Source: Alphaproteobacteria bacterium (GTDB lineage: Bacteria > Pseudomonadota > Alphaproteobacteria > Micavibrionales > Micavibrionaceae). From it: a stretch of 64,000 nt of DNA. Position numbers and translations under genes: made by a program. Positions 34,519-44,102 of the stretch are shown one piece after another (positions within the stretch are counted from its first letter, which is position 1; every line of letters starts with the position of its first letter). The notes below the pieces were generated by a model, which was not told where the DNA came from, did not search any database, and saw only the letters and a program-made list of their open reading frames with translations. Where the stretch lies: positions 186,001 through 250,000 of the forward strand of contig NZDE01000013.1 in assembly GCA_002690045.1 (NCBI GenBank), given 5' to 3'.

Positions 34519-35016
34519 CTACATGATCTCTTCGCCCATATCATGCATTAATGTGCGTATAATCGCCGCGCGGAAACCTTCGGCAACTGGCTGCATCGGC
34601 GCATCATCGGCCTGTAAGTCAGTTGCGATATTCTTAAATAGAGGGACAATTTCATTGATGCAGACGGAAAGGGAATGTTCTGCCGTGCTATTGTGAAAAT
34701 CAAGTGGGTGGTGCACGTCAATAAAGCCGCCGAATAGAAAACGTTTAACGTCGATTAGGCCGTGCAGCATTAGGGCAAAGCTGTAACGTTCATAATCGTC
34801 AAAACCAATATTCAGTGCTTGGTCTAGGCCCTGCATTGTCTTTAACGTCTCAGAAAAAGGTTGGTCAGGCTCTAGGCGGCTTCCAAGATCATCCCACAAA
34901 GCATTGCTATCAACATCCAGAAATTTCAGCCATAATTCATGATTGTTCTGCTTAATTGGTTGGCGAATACCTGACCCGCGCCCTAAAGCTGATAAAGATG
35001 TATGCTGCCCACTCAT
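34519..35016 (-). CDS. unknown protein, N-terminal part of an amber-interrupted gene (165 aa)
   Basis: ATG 35016 has AAAGGGA 7 bases upstream, a proper start. The sequence is soluble (LWLKFLDVDSNALWDDLG, YERYSFALMLHGLIDVKRF, IIRTLMHDMGEEIM) and I do not recognise it. It ends at TAG in the same frame as the following 33 sense codons and the 357-aa ORF, so this is probably the N-terminal third of one larger protein. If it is a complete gene, the neighbour lacks a translation start signal. Confidence 0.6.
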   Translation of the reverse strand: MSGQHTSLSALGRGSGIRQPIKQNNHELWLKFLDVDSNALWDDLGSRLEPDQPFSETLKTMQGLDQALNIGFDDYERYSFALMLHGLIDVKRFLFGGFIDVHHPLDFHNSTAEHSLSVCINEIVPLFKNIATDLQADDAPMQPVAEGFRAAIIRTLMHDMGEEIM

Positions 35017-35234
35017 AACTTTTCCCTTTTATGTAATATGATTTGGCGATCATAACGATGCTTTTGTTTTATGTCAAGTCGGTTTGCTTGTGGGGATTGA
35101 TGATTATGAAGAGCGCTATTAAAAATACGAATTTGCTGTGGTTTATTTGTATAAAGCGTCTAGGAAATTTAATCTCAATGTTTATAGTAGGGGCAGAAAT
35201 CCTATGTAGTTATTAATGAAGAAAGGACACAGCT

Positions 35235-35735
35235 GTGGCTGGATCAGTAAATAAAGTTATTTTGGTTGGTAATCTTGGTAATGATCCGGATGTGCGGACA
35301 ATGCAAAACGGTGGTAAAGTTTGTAACTTGTCAATCGCAACATCGGAAAGCTGGAAAGATCGCAATAGCGGCGAGCGTAAAGAGCGCACTGAGTGGCACC
35401 GCGTGGTTATTTTTAACGAGCCAATCGCGAAAGTAGCGGAAAGCTACCTGCGCAAGGGTTCAAAAGTTTATATCGAAGGTCAGTTGGAAACACGTAAGTG
35501 GACAGACCAAAGCGGCGCTGAGAAATACACAACTGAAGTTGTTTTGCGTCCTTATACAGGTCAGTTGACTATGCTTGATGCTGCTGGCGGCGCAGGCGCA
35601 GGTAACTTCGGCGGCGGCGCACAGCAGGGCGGCGGCTTTGGTTCATCTGCACCACAGGGCGATAGCGGCTTTGGCGGCGGTAACGCACAGGCGGCAGCGC
35701 CAATTGATGATTTGGAAGACGAAATCCCATTCTAA
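35235..35735 (+). CDS. ssb: single-stranded DNA-binding protein
   Basis: SSB coats single-stranded DNA in replication, repair and recombination. The OB fold starts [18 protein letters not shown] and includes [17 protein letters not shown] and [12 protein letters not shown] Gly/Gln-rich linker leads to the acidic tip DDLEDEIPF that recruits partner proteins. GTG start at 35235 with AAAGGA nearby. 166 residues. Its usual neighbours uvrA and gyrA are in the window but separated by accessory genes. Confidence 0.98.
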   Translation: MAGSVNKVILVGNLGNDPDVRTMQNGGKVCNLSIATSESWKDRNSGERKERTEWHRVVIFNEPIAKVAESYLRKGSKVYIEGQLETRKWTDQSGAEKYTTEVVLRPYTGQLTMLDAAGGAGAGNFGGGAQQGGGFGSSAPQGDSGFGGGNAQAAAPIDDLEDEIPF

Positions 35736-35757
35736 GTAAAAAAAGTAAGGTTTGATT

Positions 35758-36207
35758 ATGCGTAAAATACAGCTTCTTACAGTAATGATGTTTTCTTTAT
35801 GTGCGGTCATGGGCAGCGTCCATGCGGCAGATGATAATTTGAATCAAAAGAAGCTGTTGGCGCAGGCCTTTTTTGAAGTGCGCCCAGTCGGTGAAGCGGC
35901 GGATGCAGCAATTGCACAAATTGCAGCGACCAAGCCCGAGGCTGAGCGCGCTATATTTATCAAGAAAATGCGCGTGAATATGGATTACGCGCATTTAGAA
36001 TCCGAAATGACTACAGCTTTGGTCAATACCTATAGCGCCGATGAGATTAAGGCGATGACCGCGTTCTATGGTTCTCCGCTAGGCAAGTCCATCATGGAGA
36101 AGCAGGGCGACTTCCAAACGGCTGTGAGTAATATCCTTGCAAGTATGCTTGATCAGGCCTTTATGAAGGCGACATACGGCAATAAGGGCTTGCAGTCGCG
36201 CCCCTAA
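35758..36207 (+). CDS. DUF2059 domain protein with signal peptide
   Basis: ATG 35758 follows AAGG by 7 bases; a TTG six bases earlier is less likely. The signal peptide ends at VHAAD (about residue 23). The DUF2059 core near the C-terminus is TTALVNTYSADEIKAMTAFYGSPLGKSIMEKQ (given as family pattern at residues 85-116). Periplasmic, function unknown. It lies 22 bases after ssb. Confidence 0.85.
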   Translation: MRKIQLLTVMMFSLCAVMGSVHAADDNLNQKKLLAQAFFEVRPVGEAADAAIAQIAATKPEAERAIFIKKMRVNMDYAHLESEMTTALVNTYSADEIKAMTAFYGSPLGKSIMEKQGDFQTAVSNILASMLDQAFMKATYGNKGLQSRP

Positions 36208-36269
36208 AGCAACTTGACATAATTTGCTGTATGATTTAATGTGCTCAAAAATATATTGAGGATATTGCT

Positions 36270-36599
36270 ATGGCTGTACGCGTTGTTATTGATGTTTCAG
36301 AAGATGAATTGGAAAAAATTTCTAAGGATGCGGGGCTTTCGGCGGCCTTTCTTAATTCTGTTTTGGGCATTAAGTCTAAAAGAACATTAGGCAATGGAAC
36401 GACGGTGAGCACGGCTACGGATATCACAACGTCAGGGACGTATAGCGATAACGGCGGGATAAGCTGGAAGCAGTTTGATTTTGCTTTTGGCTATGGGCGT
36501 TATCGTGAGGATCAGGCAGATGTTGTCGTGCGCGGGGTGAATGGATCATCTGGCGAGTGTTTTGTGCGTAAAACAGCCCCATCTACACCTAAAAAATAA
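36270..36599 (+). CDS. hypothetical protein (109 aa)
   Basis: GAGGA precedes the ATG by 9 bases. The N-terminal 35 residues are helical (VSEDELEKISKDAGLSAAFL), and the rest is Gly/Ser/Thr-rich and polar with FGYGRYREDQADVVVRG and one Cys. No signal peptide or membrane helix. I do not recognise the family. It stands alone between the DUF2059 gene and gyrA. Confidence 0.6.
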   Translation: MAVRVVIDVSEDELEKISKDAGLSAAFLNSVLGIKSKRTLGNGTTVSTATDITTSGTYSDNGGISWKQFDFAFGYGRYREDQADVVVRGVNGSSGECFVRKTAPSTPKK

Positions 36600-36838
36600 C
36601 CTAATTTTTTACCGTTCATAATAAAAGTTTTCTTTTCCATGAATAACTTGTGTTTTTCTGGCGCAAAGCCTTGCTGCGTGGGCTTTGAGGTGCTAAAAAT
36701 ACACGTCATAATCGTTTGATTTTATTTTATTACGGCGTCTTATGTCGCGCACCTATTTTTTATAGGCTTTGCCCCATATGACTTGTTCTAAAATGAACTT
36801 AAACGATTACTAATCACAATAGAGAAAAACGACGAATT

Positions 36839-39487
36839 ATGAGCGACGTAAGTATAGATAATACAGAGAAATTTCCAGCGGTATCGTTAGAAGATGAGAT
36901 GAAGCAATCTTATCTTGATTATGCGATGAGCGTAATCGTATCCCGTGCTTTGCCAGATATCCGTGACGGTTTGAAGCCAGTGCACCGCCGTATCCTTTTT
37001 GCGATGAAAGAGGGCGGTTATACATCTGACAAGCCATTCCGTAAGTCTGCACGTATCGTCGGTGACGTTATGGGTAAATATCACCCGCATGGTGATAGCG
37101 CGATTTATGACGCCTTGGTGCGTATGGCGCAGGACTTCTCGTTGCGTTTGCCGCTTATTCACGGTCAAGGTAACTTTGGTTCAATGGATGGTGACCCACC
37201 TGCGGCGATGCGTTATACCGAAGCGAAGCTTGATAAAGCCGCAGAGGCGATTTTATCAGATATTGATAAAGAAACGGTCGATTTCCAACCAAACTATGAT
37301 GAATCGGTTTATGAGCCGAAAGTATTACCAAGCCGTGTGCCGAACCTTTTGGTCAATGGTGCGGGCGGTATTGCCGTTGGTATGGCGACCAATATTCCGC
37401 CGCATAACCTCGGTGAAGTCATTGATGGCTGTTTTGCCTATATGGAAGATTCCAATATCTCCAATGAGAGCTTGATGGAGATTATTCCTGGCCCTGACTT
37501 CCCAACAGGGGCACAGATTTTGGGCCGTAAAGGCATTCATTCCGCCTATACTACAGGTAACGGTTCAGTTGTTATCCGTTCGAAAACCTCGATTGAAGAA
37601 ATTCGTGACAATCGCTATGCGATTATCGTGCATGAAGTACCGTATCAGGTGAATAAAGGCCGTCTGCTTGAGCGCCTTGGTGAGGTCGCGCGTGAAAAAA
37701 TCGTGGAAGGCATTGCTGAGATTCGTGATGAATCTGACCGTGATGGTGTACGTGTTGTTGTTGAACTTAAACGTGACGCGCATGGCGAGGTTGTCTTGAA
37801 CCAATTGTTCAAACACACAACATTGCAAACATCATTTGGCTGTAACATGGTTGCGTTGCGCCATGGCCGCCCAGAAATGGTGTTGTTGCGTGACTTTATT
37901 GCGGCTTTCGTTGAATTCCGTGAAGAAGTTATTACAAAACGTACAATTTATGAGCTTCGCAAAGCGCGTGAACGTGCGCATGTATTGGCTGGCTTGGCTG
38001 TAGCTGTTGCGAATATCGATGAAATTATTGCGTTGATCCGTAATGCACCAGATCCACAAGTTGCGCGTGAGCAGTTATTGGCGAAACGTTGGCCAGTGGG
38101 TGATGTGAAGCCATTGATCGAATTGATTGATGACCCTGAATTCCCTGTACATGATGATGGTACTTATCAAATCAGTGAAATTCAGGCGAAAGCGATCCTT
38201 GATTTGCGTTTGCACCGTTTAACAGGCCTTGAGCGTGATAAGATTGGCGGTGAACTGCGTGAAATTACCGACCAAATCGCTGAATTTTTAGCAATTTTGA
38301 GCAGCCGTGAGCGTTTGTTCGAAGTTATGCGTGAAGAATTACAAGAAATTCGCGATAAATTCGCAACGCCGCGCCGTACAGAGCTTTGCGATGCAGAATT
38401 TGAAAGTGATATCGAAGACCTTATTCAGCGTGAAGACATGGTTGTGTCAATTACGCATGGTGGTTACGTGAAGCGTACGCAGCTTTCAGTTTACCGTGCG
38501 CAGCGTCGTGGCGGCAAGGGCCGCAGCGGTATGACAATGAAGGATGAGGATTTTATTTCTCAGCTATTCGTTGCATCCACGCACACGCCACTTTTGATTT
38601 TCACAAACCGCGGTATTGTACACCGTATGAAGGTTTGGCAATTACCGCTGGGTAACCCAGCTTCGAAAGGCAAGGCGCTTGTGAACCTATTGCCATTTGA
38701 AGAAGGTGAGAAAATCTCCGTTATCATGGCCTTGCCGGAAGATGAAGAAACATGGAATGATTACAACATTATGTTTGCAACCGCCCATGGGTCAGTGCGT
38801 CGTAACAAATTGTCGGACTTCAAAAACATCCGTTCAAACGGTTTGATAGCCATGAAGCTCGGTGAGGGAGAAGATCTCGTTTCTGTTGAACTTTGTGAGC
38901 CAGAAGATACCGTTGTTCTTGCGGGCCGCAAGGGTAAGGCGATCCGTTTCAAAGTTGAAGATATTCGTGTCTTTGCCGGTCGTGCATCGACAGGTGTGCG
39001 TGGTATGAAGCTCGCTTCGGGTGATGAAGTGATTGGTATGTCTATTATCAAGGCTGAAGCCGATGATGTCGCCGATGAAGATAAACAGGTTCTACTTTGT
39101 GTGTCTGAAAACGGTTACGGTAAACGTACTTATGCCAGTGAATATCGTATCTCAGGCCGTGGTGGTCAGGGCGTGATTAACATGGATGTAACGGATAAAA
39201 CGGGCGAAGTTGTTGCAACATTCCCTGTTACGCCAGAACACCAAATCATGCTAGTGACTGATGGCGGGCAGATGATACGTACGGGCGTGACAGACGTTCG
39301 TATCACGGGTCGTAGCGCGCAAGGCGTGAAGCTGTTTACTGTTGGCAAAGGCGAAAGCGTTGTGTCTGTGGCATCTTTGACTGAAGAAGATGAGGATGAT
39401 GCAGAAGAGGTGATTGACGGCGAAGTTGTTGCCGAAGATGGCGCTGAGGCATCTGAAGCGCCAGAGGCTGATACAAGCGAAGAGTAA
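36839..39487 (+). CDS. gyrA: DNA gyrase subunit A
   Basis: Catalytic strand-passing subunit of gyrase. The N-terminal winged-helix has the quinolone-resistance region [20 protein letters not shown] and the catalytic Tyr in [12 protein letters not shown]. The tower and coiled-coil follow ([14 protein letters not shown]). The C-terminal beta-pinwheel contains the GyrA-box-like [16 protein letters not shown], and the tail is acidic ([11 protein letters not shown]). The QRDR reads Ser-free HGDSAIYD, i.e. His-Gly-Asp-Ser as in wild types. 882 residues, normal. Terminator downstream. Confidence 0.98.
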   Translation: MSDVSIDNTEKFPAVSLEDEMKQSYLDYAMSVIVSRALPDIRDGLKPVHRRILFAMKEGGYTSDKPFRKSARIVGDVMGKYHPHGDSAIYDALVRMAQDFSLRLPLIHGQGNFGSMDGDPPAAMRYTEAKLDKAAEAILSDIDKETVDFQPNYDESVYEPKVLPSRVPNLLVNGAGGIAVGMATNIPPHNLGEVIDGCFAYMEDSNISNESLMEIIPGPDFPTGAQILGRKGIHSAYTTGNGSVVIRSKTSIEEIRDNRYAIIVHEVPYQVNKGRLLERLGEVAREKIVEGIAEIRDESDRDGVRVVVELKRDAHGEVVLNQLFKHTTLQTSFGCNMVALRHGRPEMVLLRDFIAAFVEFREEVITKRTIYELRKARERAHVLAGLAVAVANIDEIIALIRNAPDPQVAREQLLAKRWPVGDVKPLIELIDDPEFPVHDDGTYQISEIQAKAILDLRLHRLTGLERDKIGGELREITDQIAEFLAILSSRERLFEVMREELQEIRDKFATPRRTELCDAEFESDIEDLIQREDMVVSITHGGYVKRTQLSVYRAQRRGGKGRSGMTMKDEDFISQLFVASTHTPLLIFTNRGIVHRMKVWQLPLGNPASKGKALVNLLPFEEGEKISVIMALPEDEETWNDYNIMFATAHGSVRRNKLSDFKNIRSNGLIAMKLGEGEDLVSVELCEPEDTVVLAGRKGKAIRFKVEDIRVFAGRASTGVRGMKLASGDEVIGMSIIKAEADDVADEDKQVLLCVSENGYGKRTYASEYRISGRGGQGVINMDVTDKTGEVVATFPVTPEHQIMLVTDGGQMIRTGVTDVRITGRSAQGVKLFTVGKGESVVSVASLTEEDEDDAEEVIDGEVVAEDGAEASEAPEADTSEE

Positions 39488-39512
39488 GCGTTCTAAGTAT
39501 ATATAAATTATA

Positions 39513-39539
39513 AAAAGGCGTGCGTATTGTGCGCCTTTT
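39513..39539 (+). terminator. rho-independent terminator of gyrA
   Basis: AAAAGGCG / CGCCTTTT stem with an 11-base loop and TC-TTG tail, 26 bases after the gyrA stop. Confidence 0.75.
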
Positions 39540-39624
39540 CTTGTTGTGTTTGGCTTGACATAATTGCGATGCATGTTTATACGTATGTACAGACGAATAA
39601 ACATAACACGTTGGGAGCGATGGG

Positions 39625-40014
39625 ATGAAATACGAAGATTTATCATTAAAAGCAAAATTTGATGCAGCCGTAATGCGTGTATTTAGTGTGCCATCTAGAA
39701 TTTTATCTGATGAGTATGAAAAAGATGGGCAGCACGCTTTCTTGGAATTTAAGAAAAATAAAGATTACGCAGGGTACTGCGGAAGCCTTGTTTTTGAGCG
39801 CGTTGGCGGTACATTTTTAGGGTTTGGTAAGCTAAATAGAGATGAAGTCCTTGAATATGGCCCACAAATAGTTGGCATAGATGCGATTGAAGAAATTATT
39901 GAATCGTGGCAGGCGGGTATGCGCGAAGCCGGATGGACAAGACGAGAGCTTGTTCGTGTGGGGCGCGGCACTGAATATCAAGCGGTTGCTTATAAAAACG
40001 GCGTTAATCTTTAA
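39625..40014 (+). CDS. unknown protein, paralog of the next gene (129 aa)
   Basis: GGGAG lies nine bases before ATG 39625. The product is soluble with an N-terminal helix (LKAKFDAAVMRVF), a beta-rich centre and a helical end. It shares with the next gene the pattern F-DAV-F, S-EY-K, GS/GQL, and especially YGPQIVGIDAIEEIIESW against YGPTLVRLEDIPSIIEDW. The two are 14 bases apart and are probably a tandem duplication that has diverged. Function unknown. Confidence 0.65.
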   Translation: MKYEDLSLKAKFDAAVMRVFSVPSRILSDEYEKDGQHAFLEFKKNKDYAGYCGSLVFERVGGTFLGFGKLNRDEVLEYGPQIVGIDAIEEIIESWQAGMREAGWTRRELVRVGRGTEYQAVAYKNGVNL

Positions 40015-40028
40015 TTGAAAGATAAATA

Positions 40029-40388
40029 ATGAAATCATTAGTTAAAAAATTCACAGACGCGGTTAATGATGCTTTTGCACGCTCACCAAAAATGGTGTAT
40101 TCGAACCAATATCAGAAATATAATGAAGCTGAAGATAGTTATGAACTTGGTGAGTTGCAGTTTGTTAGAACAAATATAAAGGGCTGTTATAAGGGGCAGT
40201 TGAAGCAATCAATTTTTGGTTCTACTTTTCATGAAAAAGTTGTCGATTATGGCCCAACATTGGTGCGCCTTGAAGATATACCGTCGATCATTGAGGATTG
40301 GGATGAAAATTATGGCCGTCCTACTGGGCGTATGGTCCGTAGCCCAATTTGGGATCGCGCCGTTTATTATAAAGAGCTTAAGCTGTAG
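40029..40388 (+). CDS. unknown protein, paralog of the previous gene (119 aa)
   Basis: Second of the tandem pair. It has the same layout, FTDAVNDAFARSPKM at the start, YELGELQFVRTN in the middle, and YGPTLVRLEDIPSIIEDW, with identity to the first copy low overall but concentrated in those blocks. Soluble and acidic-neutral. It has no recognisable domain. Low identity with conserved block positions suggests selection on structure. Confidence 0.65.
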   Translation: MKSLVKKFTDAVNDAFARSPKMVYSNQYQKYNEAEDSYELGELQFVRTNIKGCYKGQLKQSIFGSTFHEKVVDYGPTLVRLEDIPSIIEDWDENYGRPTGRMVRSPIWDRAVYYKELKL

Positions 40389-40412
40389 TTTAGCCCTATA
40401 TTAATAGGTTAA

Positions 40413-40631
40413 TTATTTGTCATGCCATGTCATGCGGTTCATGACATCACAGCCGCTACCAAGGCACATATATTCGACTGTTCCGTTAGCGTTTAATTCA
40501 CTGCCAAGAACAATGTTATAGCGGTTTTGGCTGAACGCGTAACATATTATAATAAATGTGCATGTGAGTAATGTAAGTGAAAAGATCGCTGCCTTGATAT
40601 ATTCGTACCGTCTCATTGCTATATATTTCAT
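40413..40631 (-). CDS. small single-pass membrane protein (72 aa)
   Basis: GGAGGG sits four bases before ATG 40631, an excellent ribosome site. Residues 12-34 form one membrane helix (YIKAAIFSLTLLTCTFIIIC). The short C-terminal tail holds two Cys (MCLGSGCD) that could form a disulfide. Function unknown; it converges on the paralog pair. Confidence 0.55.
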   Translation of the reverse strand: MKYIAMRRYEYIKAAIFSLTLLTCTFIIICYAFSQNRYNIVLGSELNANGTVEYMCLGSGCDVMNRMTWHDK

Positions 40632-40736
40632 TTAGCCCTCCGTAAACACCTTTTTATTTTTTATGTAAAATGCAATATATGTTCCATATGTAAGATGCTG
40701 TTATTAAATAAATATTATGTTAGGAGTGTAAGTTAA

Positions 40737-40811
40737 ATGGGTGCAGTGGTTTCAAAATGGGACTACTTAGTTCACTTGACTAGCGCTAACTTAATGGCTA
40801 AATCTAAATAA
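40737..40811 (+). CDS. candidate 24-aa small ORF
   Basis: ATG 40737 follows AGGAG by 11 bases and TAA is at 40809-40811; it reads MGAVVSKWDYLVHLTSANLM plus AKSK. It occupies most of the gap before the 281-aa gene and ends 18 bases before it. Composition is not distinctive. It could be a leader peptide or chance. Confidence 0.25.
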   Translation: MGAVVSKWDYLVHLTSANLMAKSK

Positions 40812-40829
40812 AAATGGGGAGATATTAAA

Positions 40830-41675
40830 ATGGTCAATAAAAATAATAAGCCACCAGAAATAAATTTATCATTTGGTGATTATAAAATAGAACTACGTAA
40901 TGGTAAGCTGGTCGTTGTTGCCCCTGTCCCTGTTGAGGTCCATGCGCCAGATGTGAGCAATGGCGTGGATCGTTTGGTTTCCGAGGCTGATTTAAAGGCT
41001 GCCGATCAGCAGGCTTTAAATAAGGCATTCAAAAAAGGGCGCTACTATCCATATCAAGGGATCTACCTTGGTCAATATGATTTACCTTCACCGCATGATC
41101 AAAATTTACGCCGCATATTTCATGCCTTTGCTGCGCGCGAGCCATTAACATGGGACTTGCCATGCGGGAAGGGTGAAATTATTCAAAAGCAGATTTTCTC
41201 AAAAAACGAAGCAGATGAATATATCGCGCGCCTACGTAAAGCGCAGGAGGAAACAGTTTTTAACAATAGTGGCAAGCGACTTATCCATGATGGCATTGTT
41301 TATTTTAACCCTGTGCCGCGTATTGAGGGACGCATGGTCATGTCTTTACGTGATGGCAAGATGCAGGCGGGACACCATGTAGGGCTTTGGGATAGGGTCG
41401 AACAGGACGCATATAAGGGAGAATGGTTTATTCCAACCTGCGATATGATCGAAAATTTGTTTTATAAGAACAAAAACCTTAAAGCTTTAAAAGAATCTTT
41501 TAACAACCCTAAGCATCACTCTGATATTACAAATAAAGTTTTGCTTTCATCTAGCTTTGATTGTGATGTGCAGGGGGCTATGGCCTTTAATTTTGCAACG
41601 GGCCGTGTAGATAGTATTCAGCCATCATCACAGTATGCGGAAGTGCAGTTGGTGCGCTTGGTGCCAGTCTATTAG
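40830..41675 (+). CDS. hypothetical protein (281 aa)
   Basis: GGGGAG precedes the ATG by 9 bases. The sequence has a beta-strand start (EINLSFGDYKIELRNGKLVVVAPVPVEV), then a mixed domain with DLPCGKGEIIQ, GIVYFNPVPRIEGRMVMS and GHHVGLWDRVEQDAYKGEWF. Two Cys are in CGK and TCDM. No signal peptide or membrane segment. I do not recognise the fold. Single-gene transcript with AT-rich flanks of about 200-250 bases on each side, in which I see nothing else besides the small ORF above. Confidence 0.65.
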   Translation: MVNKNNKPPEINLSFGDYKIELRNGKLVVVAPVPVEVHAPDVSNGVDRLVSEADLKAADQQALNKAFKKGRYYPYQGIYLGQYDLPSPHDQNLRRIFHAFAAREPLTWDLPCGKGEIIQKQIFSKNEADEYIARLRKAQEETVFNNSGKRLIHDGIVYFNPVPRIEGRMVMSLRDGKMQAGHHVGLWDRVEQDAYKGEWFIPTCDMIENLFYKNKNLKALKESFNNPKHHSDITNKVLLSSSFDCDVQGAMAFNFATGRVDSIQPSSQYAEVQLVRLVPVY

Positions 41676-41924
41676 CCATTATTCTCCGCGTATTCCGATG
41701 CGCCCCTTACACATAAAATTTTATTATAATTTTGTTTAAATTAAGCGTTTATCCAATTGAAAAATAACTATTTATTATTATGTTTTATGTAAATTAATAT
41801 TTGTGAGTGTGTTTTTCATGGGTAGTGTGTGTCGTCTTAGATTTCCAACTTGGTGTTTATTCTAGGTCATCAGCTTTATCTTGAAATTCATGAATATTAA
41901 CTAAAGCAAAGAAAGGCGCTAACT

Positions 41925-42458
41925 ATGATAGGTCCTGAACAAACCTATATGGTTATCTCTTTGGCTTTTGCGGTTTTTGCAGCCATCGCGGCAGTGGGGG
42001 CAGCAATTACGCTTTCAATTAGTTTTGAAAGGTTGCGTAACGGCTTCGCAAAAGTAAGGGAGATGGTTGATGTATTAAATCGGCAGACCGGTTTTTTCTC
42101 GACAGCCATTCATAATATGGAGCAGAGGGTCGATGCGTTAGACGTTCGACAGGACGCTTTGGAAGCCCAAACAGCAGAAAGTAATGCACGGACAGATTCT
42201 ATGCTGCGCTACGCTGAAAATATGGTGGTTCAAGCTAAGCATGAAATGAAGCAGGAAATTGCTGATAATCATGGTGAATCTGCACAAAATTCATTAGAGC
42301 AGCCGCAAGAGTTACATGTGGATATGCCCAAGGCGCCTGTGCGCTCTGGCATGGATGCATTGCTGGCGGACAATAATGACCAGAATAACGGAGGAAAAGA
42401 GGACTCTGCAGCGTCAATTTATTTTGATGCAGGCAGCGACCATATCCGCTTTGTATAA
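41925..42458 (+). CDS. membrane-anchored coiled-coil protein (177 aa)
   Basis: AAAGG lies nine bases before the ATG. One N-terminal membrane helix (MVISLAFAVFAAIAAVGAAI) is followed by a heptad-like coiled coil (residues 30-120, MEQRVDALDVRQDALEAQ) and a disordered acidic tail. This is a structural or scaffold layout. It ends in its own terminator. Function unknown. Confidence 0.65.
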   Translation: MIGPEQTYMVISLAFAVFAAIAAVGAAITLSISFERLRNGFAKVREMVDVLNRQTGFFSTAIHNMEQRVDALDVRQDALEAQTAESNARTDSMLRYAENMVVQAKHEMKQEIADNHGESAQNSLEQPQELHVDMPKAPVRSGMDALLADNNDQNNGGKEDSAASIYFDAGSDHIRFV

Positions 42459-42507
42459 AGCGTTGGTATACCAATCACTATAAAATTCAAGCCCATATAA
42501 ACGAGGA

Positions 42508-42548
42508 AGAGATACGAACCGGAAATGGTTGGTGTCTCTTTCTTTTTT
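42508..42548 (+). terminator. rho-independent terminator
   Basis: AGAGATAC-G-AACC / GGTT-G-GTGTCTCT stem (one G-U) with a T-rich run, 50 bases after the stop at 42458. Confidence 0.8.
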
Positions 42549-42588
42549 ACGCTAAAATCTAGGCGCGATAATTATTGAGGAGCGCGTT

Positions 42589-43020
42589 ATGGGTGAACAA
42601 GAAGCAGAACGTAAGGGGCAGTGTTTGTGCGGCAAAGTGCATTTCAAACTAAAACTTCAAAGCGCGGCGGTACATGTTTGCCACTGTAACCTATGCCGTA
42701 AACATCATGGCGGGCCATCAATCACGGCGTCATGCGTGGCGAATAGTGTGCAGATAGATAGTAAAGATCATGCACTGAAGTGGTATCAAAGTTCAGAATG
42801 GGCTGAACGCGGTTTTTGCGGTGAATGCGGCACGAATATGTTTTGTAAGCTTTTGGGGGATGAGCCTATGTATTACGGCGTATCAGCGGCATTGCTTGAT
42901 AGGCAGGATGATTTATTTACCGAAGAACATATCTTTGTTGATAAGAAACCGCATTATTACAAATTTGAAGATGATTGCAAAAAGCTGACCGAAGCGCAGT
43001 TTTTAGCGCAATTTTCGTGA
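42589..43020 (+). CDS. GFA family (glutathione-dependent formaldehyde-activating/CENP-V) protein
   Basis: Zinc-binding beta protein of the GFA family. The metal ligands are in GQCLCGKVHFKL, VHVCHCNLCRKHHGG and FCGECGTNMFC: five Cys pairs or singles in the expected order. Family members are widespread and few bind formaldehyde, so a substrate cannot be given. Length 143 is standard. It is followed closely by the DUF389 protein (15 bases). Confidence 0.9.
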   Translation: MGEQEAERKGQCLCGKVHFKLKLQSAAVHVCHCNLCRKHHGGPSITASCVANSVQIDSKDHALKWYQSSEWAERGFCGECGTNMFCKLLGDEPMYYGVSAALLDRQDDLFTEEHIFVDKKPHYYKFEDDCKKLTEAQFLAQFS

Positions 43021-43035
43021 TAGGAGATATGCGTA

Positions 43036-44061
43036 ATGCCTAGCCACATTGTCCGGATTATCGGTGCGAAGGCGAAACTTGATGAATTGGCGCAATATGC
43101 GCAAGAACATCAAGCTATAAGATATTGGAAAAATAGTCACCGCAAAGAAGATGATTTTGAATTCAATATTTTGGTAACATCTGACAAAGTGCAGGGGCTG
43201 ACGGATAAAATTCAGGCTTTATTATCTGGGCAGGAGGGCTGGCATATCATTACTTTGCCTGTTGATTCCGTTATGCCGTCTCCGCAAGTTGATGGCAGCG
43301 CTCCTGTAGAAGATGAGCAGGCCAAGAAATTGGTAAGTGGCACAATTACGCGCGAAGCATTATATGACCGTGTTGAAGCTGGCGCTAAGGCAAATATTGA
43401 TTTCCTTATATTGACTTTCCTTTCAACGATTGTAGCGGTTATTGGGATTATTACGGATAGTGTTGCTGTGGTTATTGCAGCTATGGTTATTGCGCCATTG
43501 CTAGGCCCTAATTTGGCGCTAAGTTTTGGGGTGACGCTTGGTGACCGTAATTTAATTTTGCGGGCTGTGAAAACCAATTGCATTGGTTTAGGGTTCACGT
43601 TGGTATTGGCGGTATTGTTCGGCTTATTTGTTCCAAATTCGACCTATGTTGATAATATTGAATATATAACACGCATAGATATTGGTCTTTCAGCGGTTGT
43701 GTTGGCGTTAGCTTCGGGGGCGGCGGCTGTATTGTCTTTGACAAGCGGGATTTCAAGCGCCATGGTCGGGGTGATGGTTGCTGTGGCTATGATGCCGCCT
43801 GCCGTGGTGTTTGGCATGAGCCTGGGCGCGGGGGCGTGGAACGCAGCATATTTTTCAGGGTTATTGCTGACGGTTAATATTATATGTGTGAATTTGTCAG
43901 CTAATGTTGTTATGGCGTTTAAAGGGATACGCCCACGCAAATGGTACCAACGCAAAAAATCTAAACAATCTGTACGTTTAAGCATTATAATCTGGATTGC
44001 GTTACTCATCGTGCTGAGTTTACTGATTTTCTTTGGAAGTCATGAGTTCGCGGCAAATTAG
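43036..44061 (+). CDS. DUF389 (TIGR00341) membrane protein
   Basis: An N-terminal ferredoxin-like domain (residues 1-85) is followed by the conserved core: DFLILTFLSTIVAVIGIITD, VVIAAMVIAPLLGPNLALSFG and two further pairs of helices with ASGAAAVLSLTSG. 341 residues with about seven membrane helices. The family is of unknown function and probably acts in transport or membrane homeostasis. It starts at 43036 just after the GFA gene and ends 41 bases before the K+ channel gene. Confidence 0.88.
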   Translation: MPSHIVRIIGAKAKLDELAQYAQEHQAIRYWKNSHRKEDDFEFNILVTSDKVQGLTDKIQALLSGQEGWHIITLPVDSVMPSPQVDGSAPVEDEQAKKLVSGTITREALYDRVEAGAKANIDFLILTFLSTIVAVIGIITDSVAVVIAAMVIAPLLGPNLALSFGVTLGDRNLILRAVKTNCIGLGFTLVLAVLFGLFVPNSTYVDNIEYITRIDIGLSAVVLALASGAAAVLSLTSGISSAMVGVMVAVAMMPPAVVFGMSLGAGAWNAAYFSGLLLTVNIICVNLSANVVMAFKGIRPRKWYQRKKSKQSVRLSIIIWIALLIVLSLLIFFGSHEFAAN

Positions 44062-44102
44062 TCGTGGTTCGTGATGCTTAAAGTATTATAGGGGGATTAT
44101 TA

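Noticed and set aside
36839-37200. Quinolone-resistance substitution in gyrA
   Set aside because: The region reads HGDSAIYD with Ser and Asp at the usual positions; no substitution is evident.
33071-41830. Shared TTGTGAGTGTGT at about 33077 and 41801 as a repeat or operator
   Set aside because: Only 12 bases match, the flanks differ, and simple GT-rich DNA makes this expected by chance.
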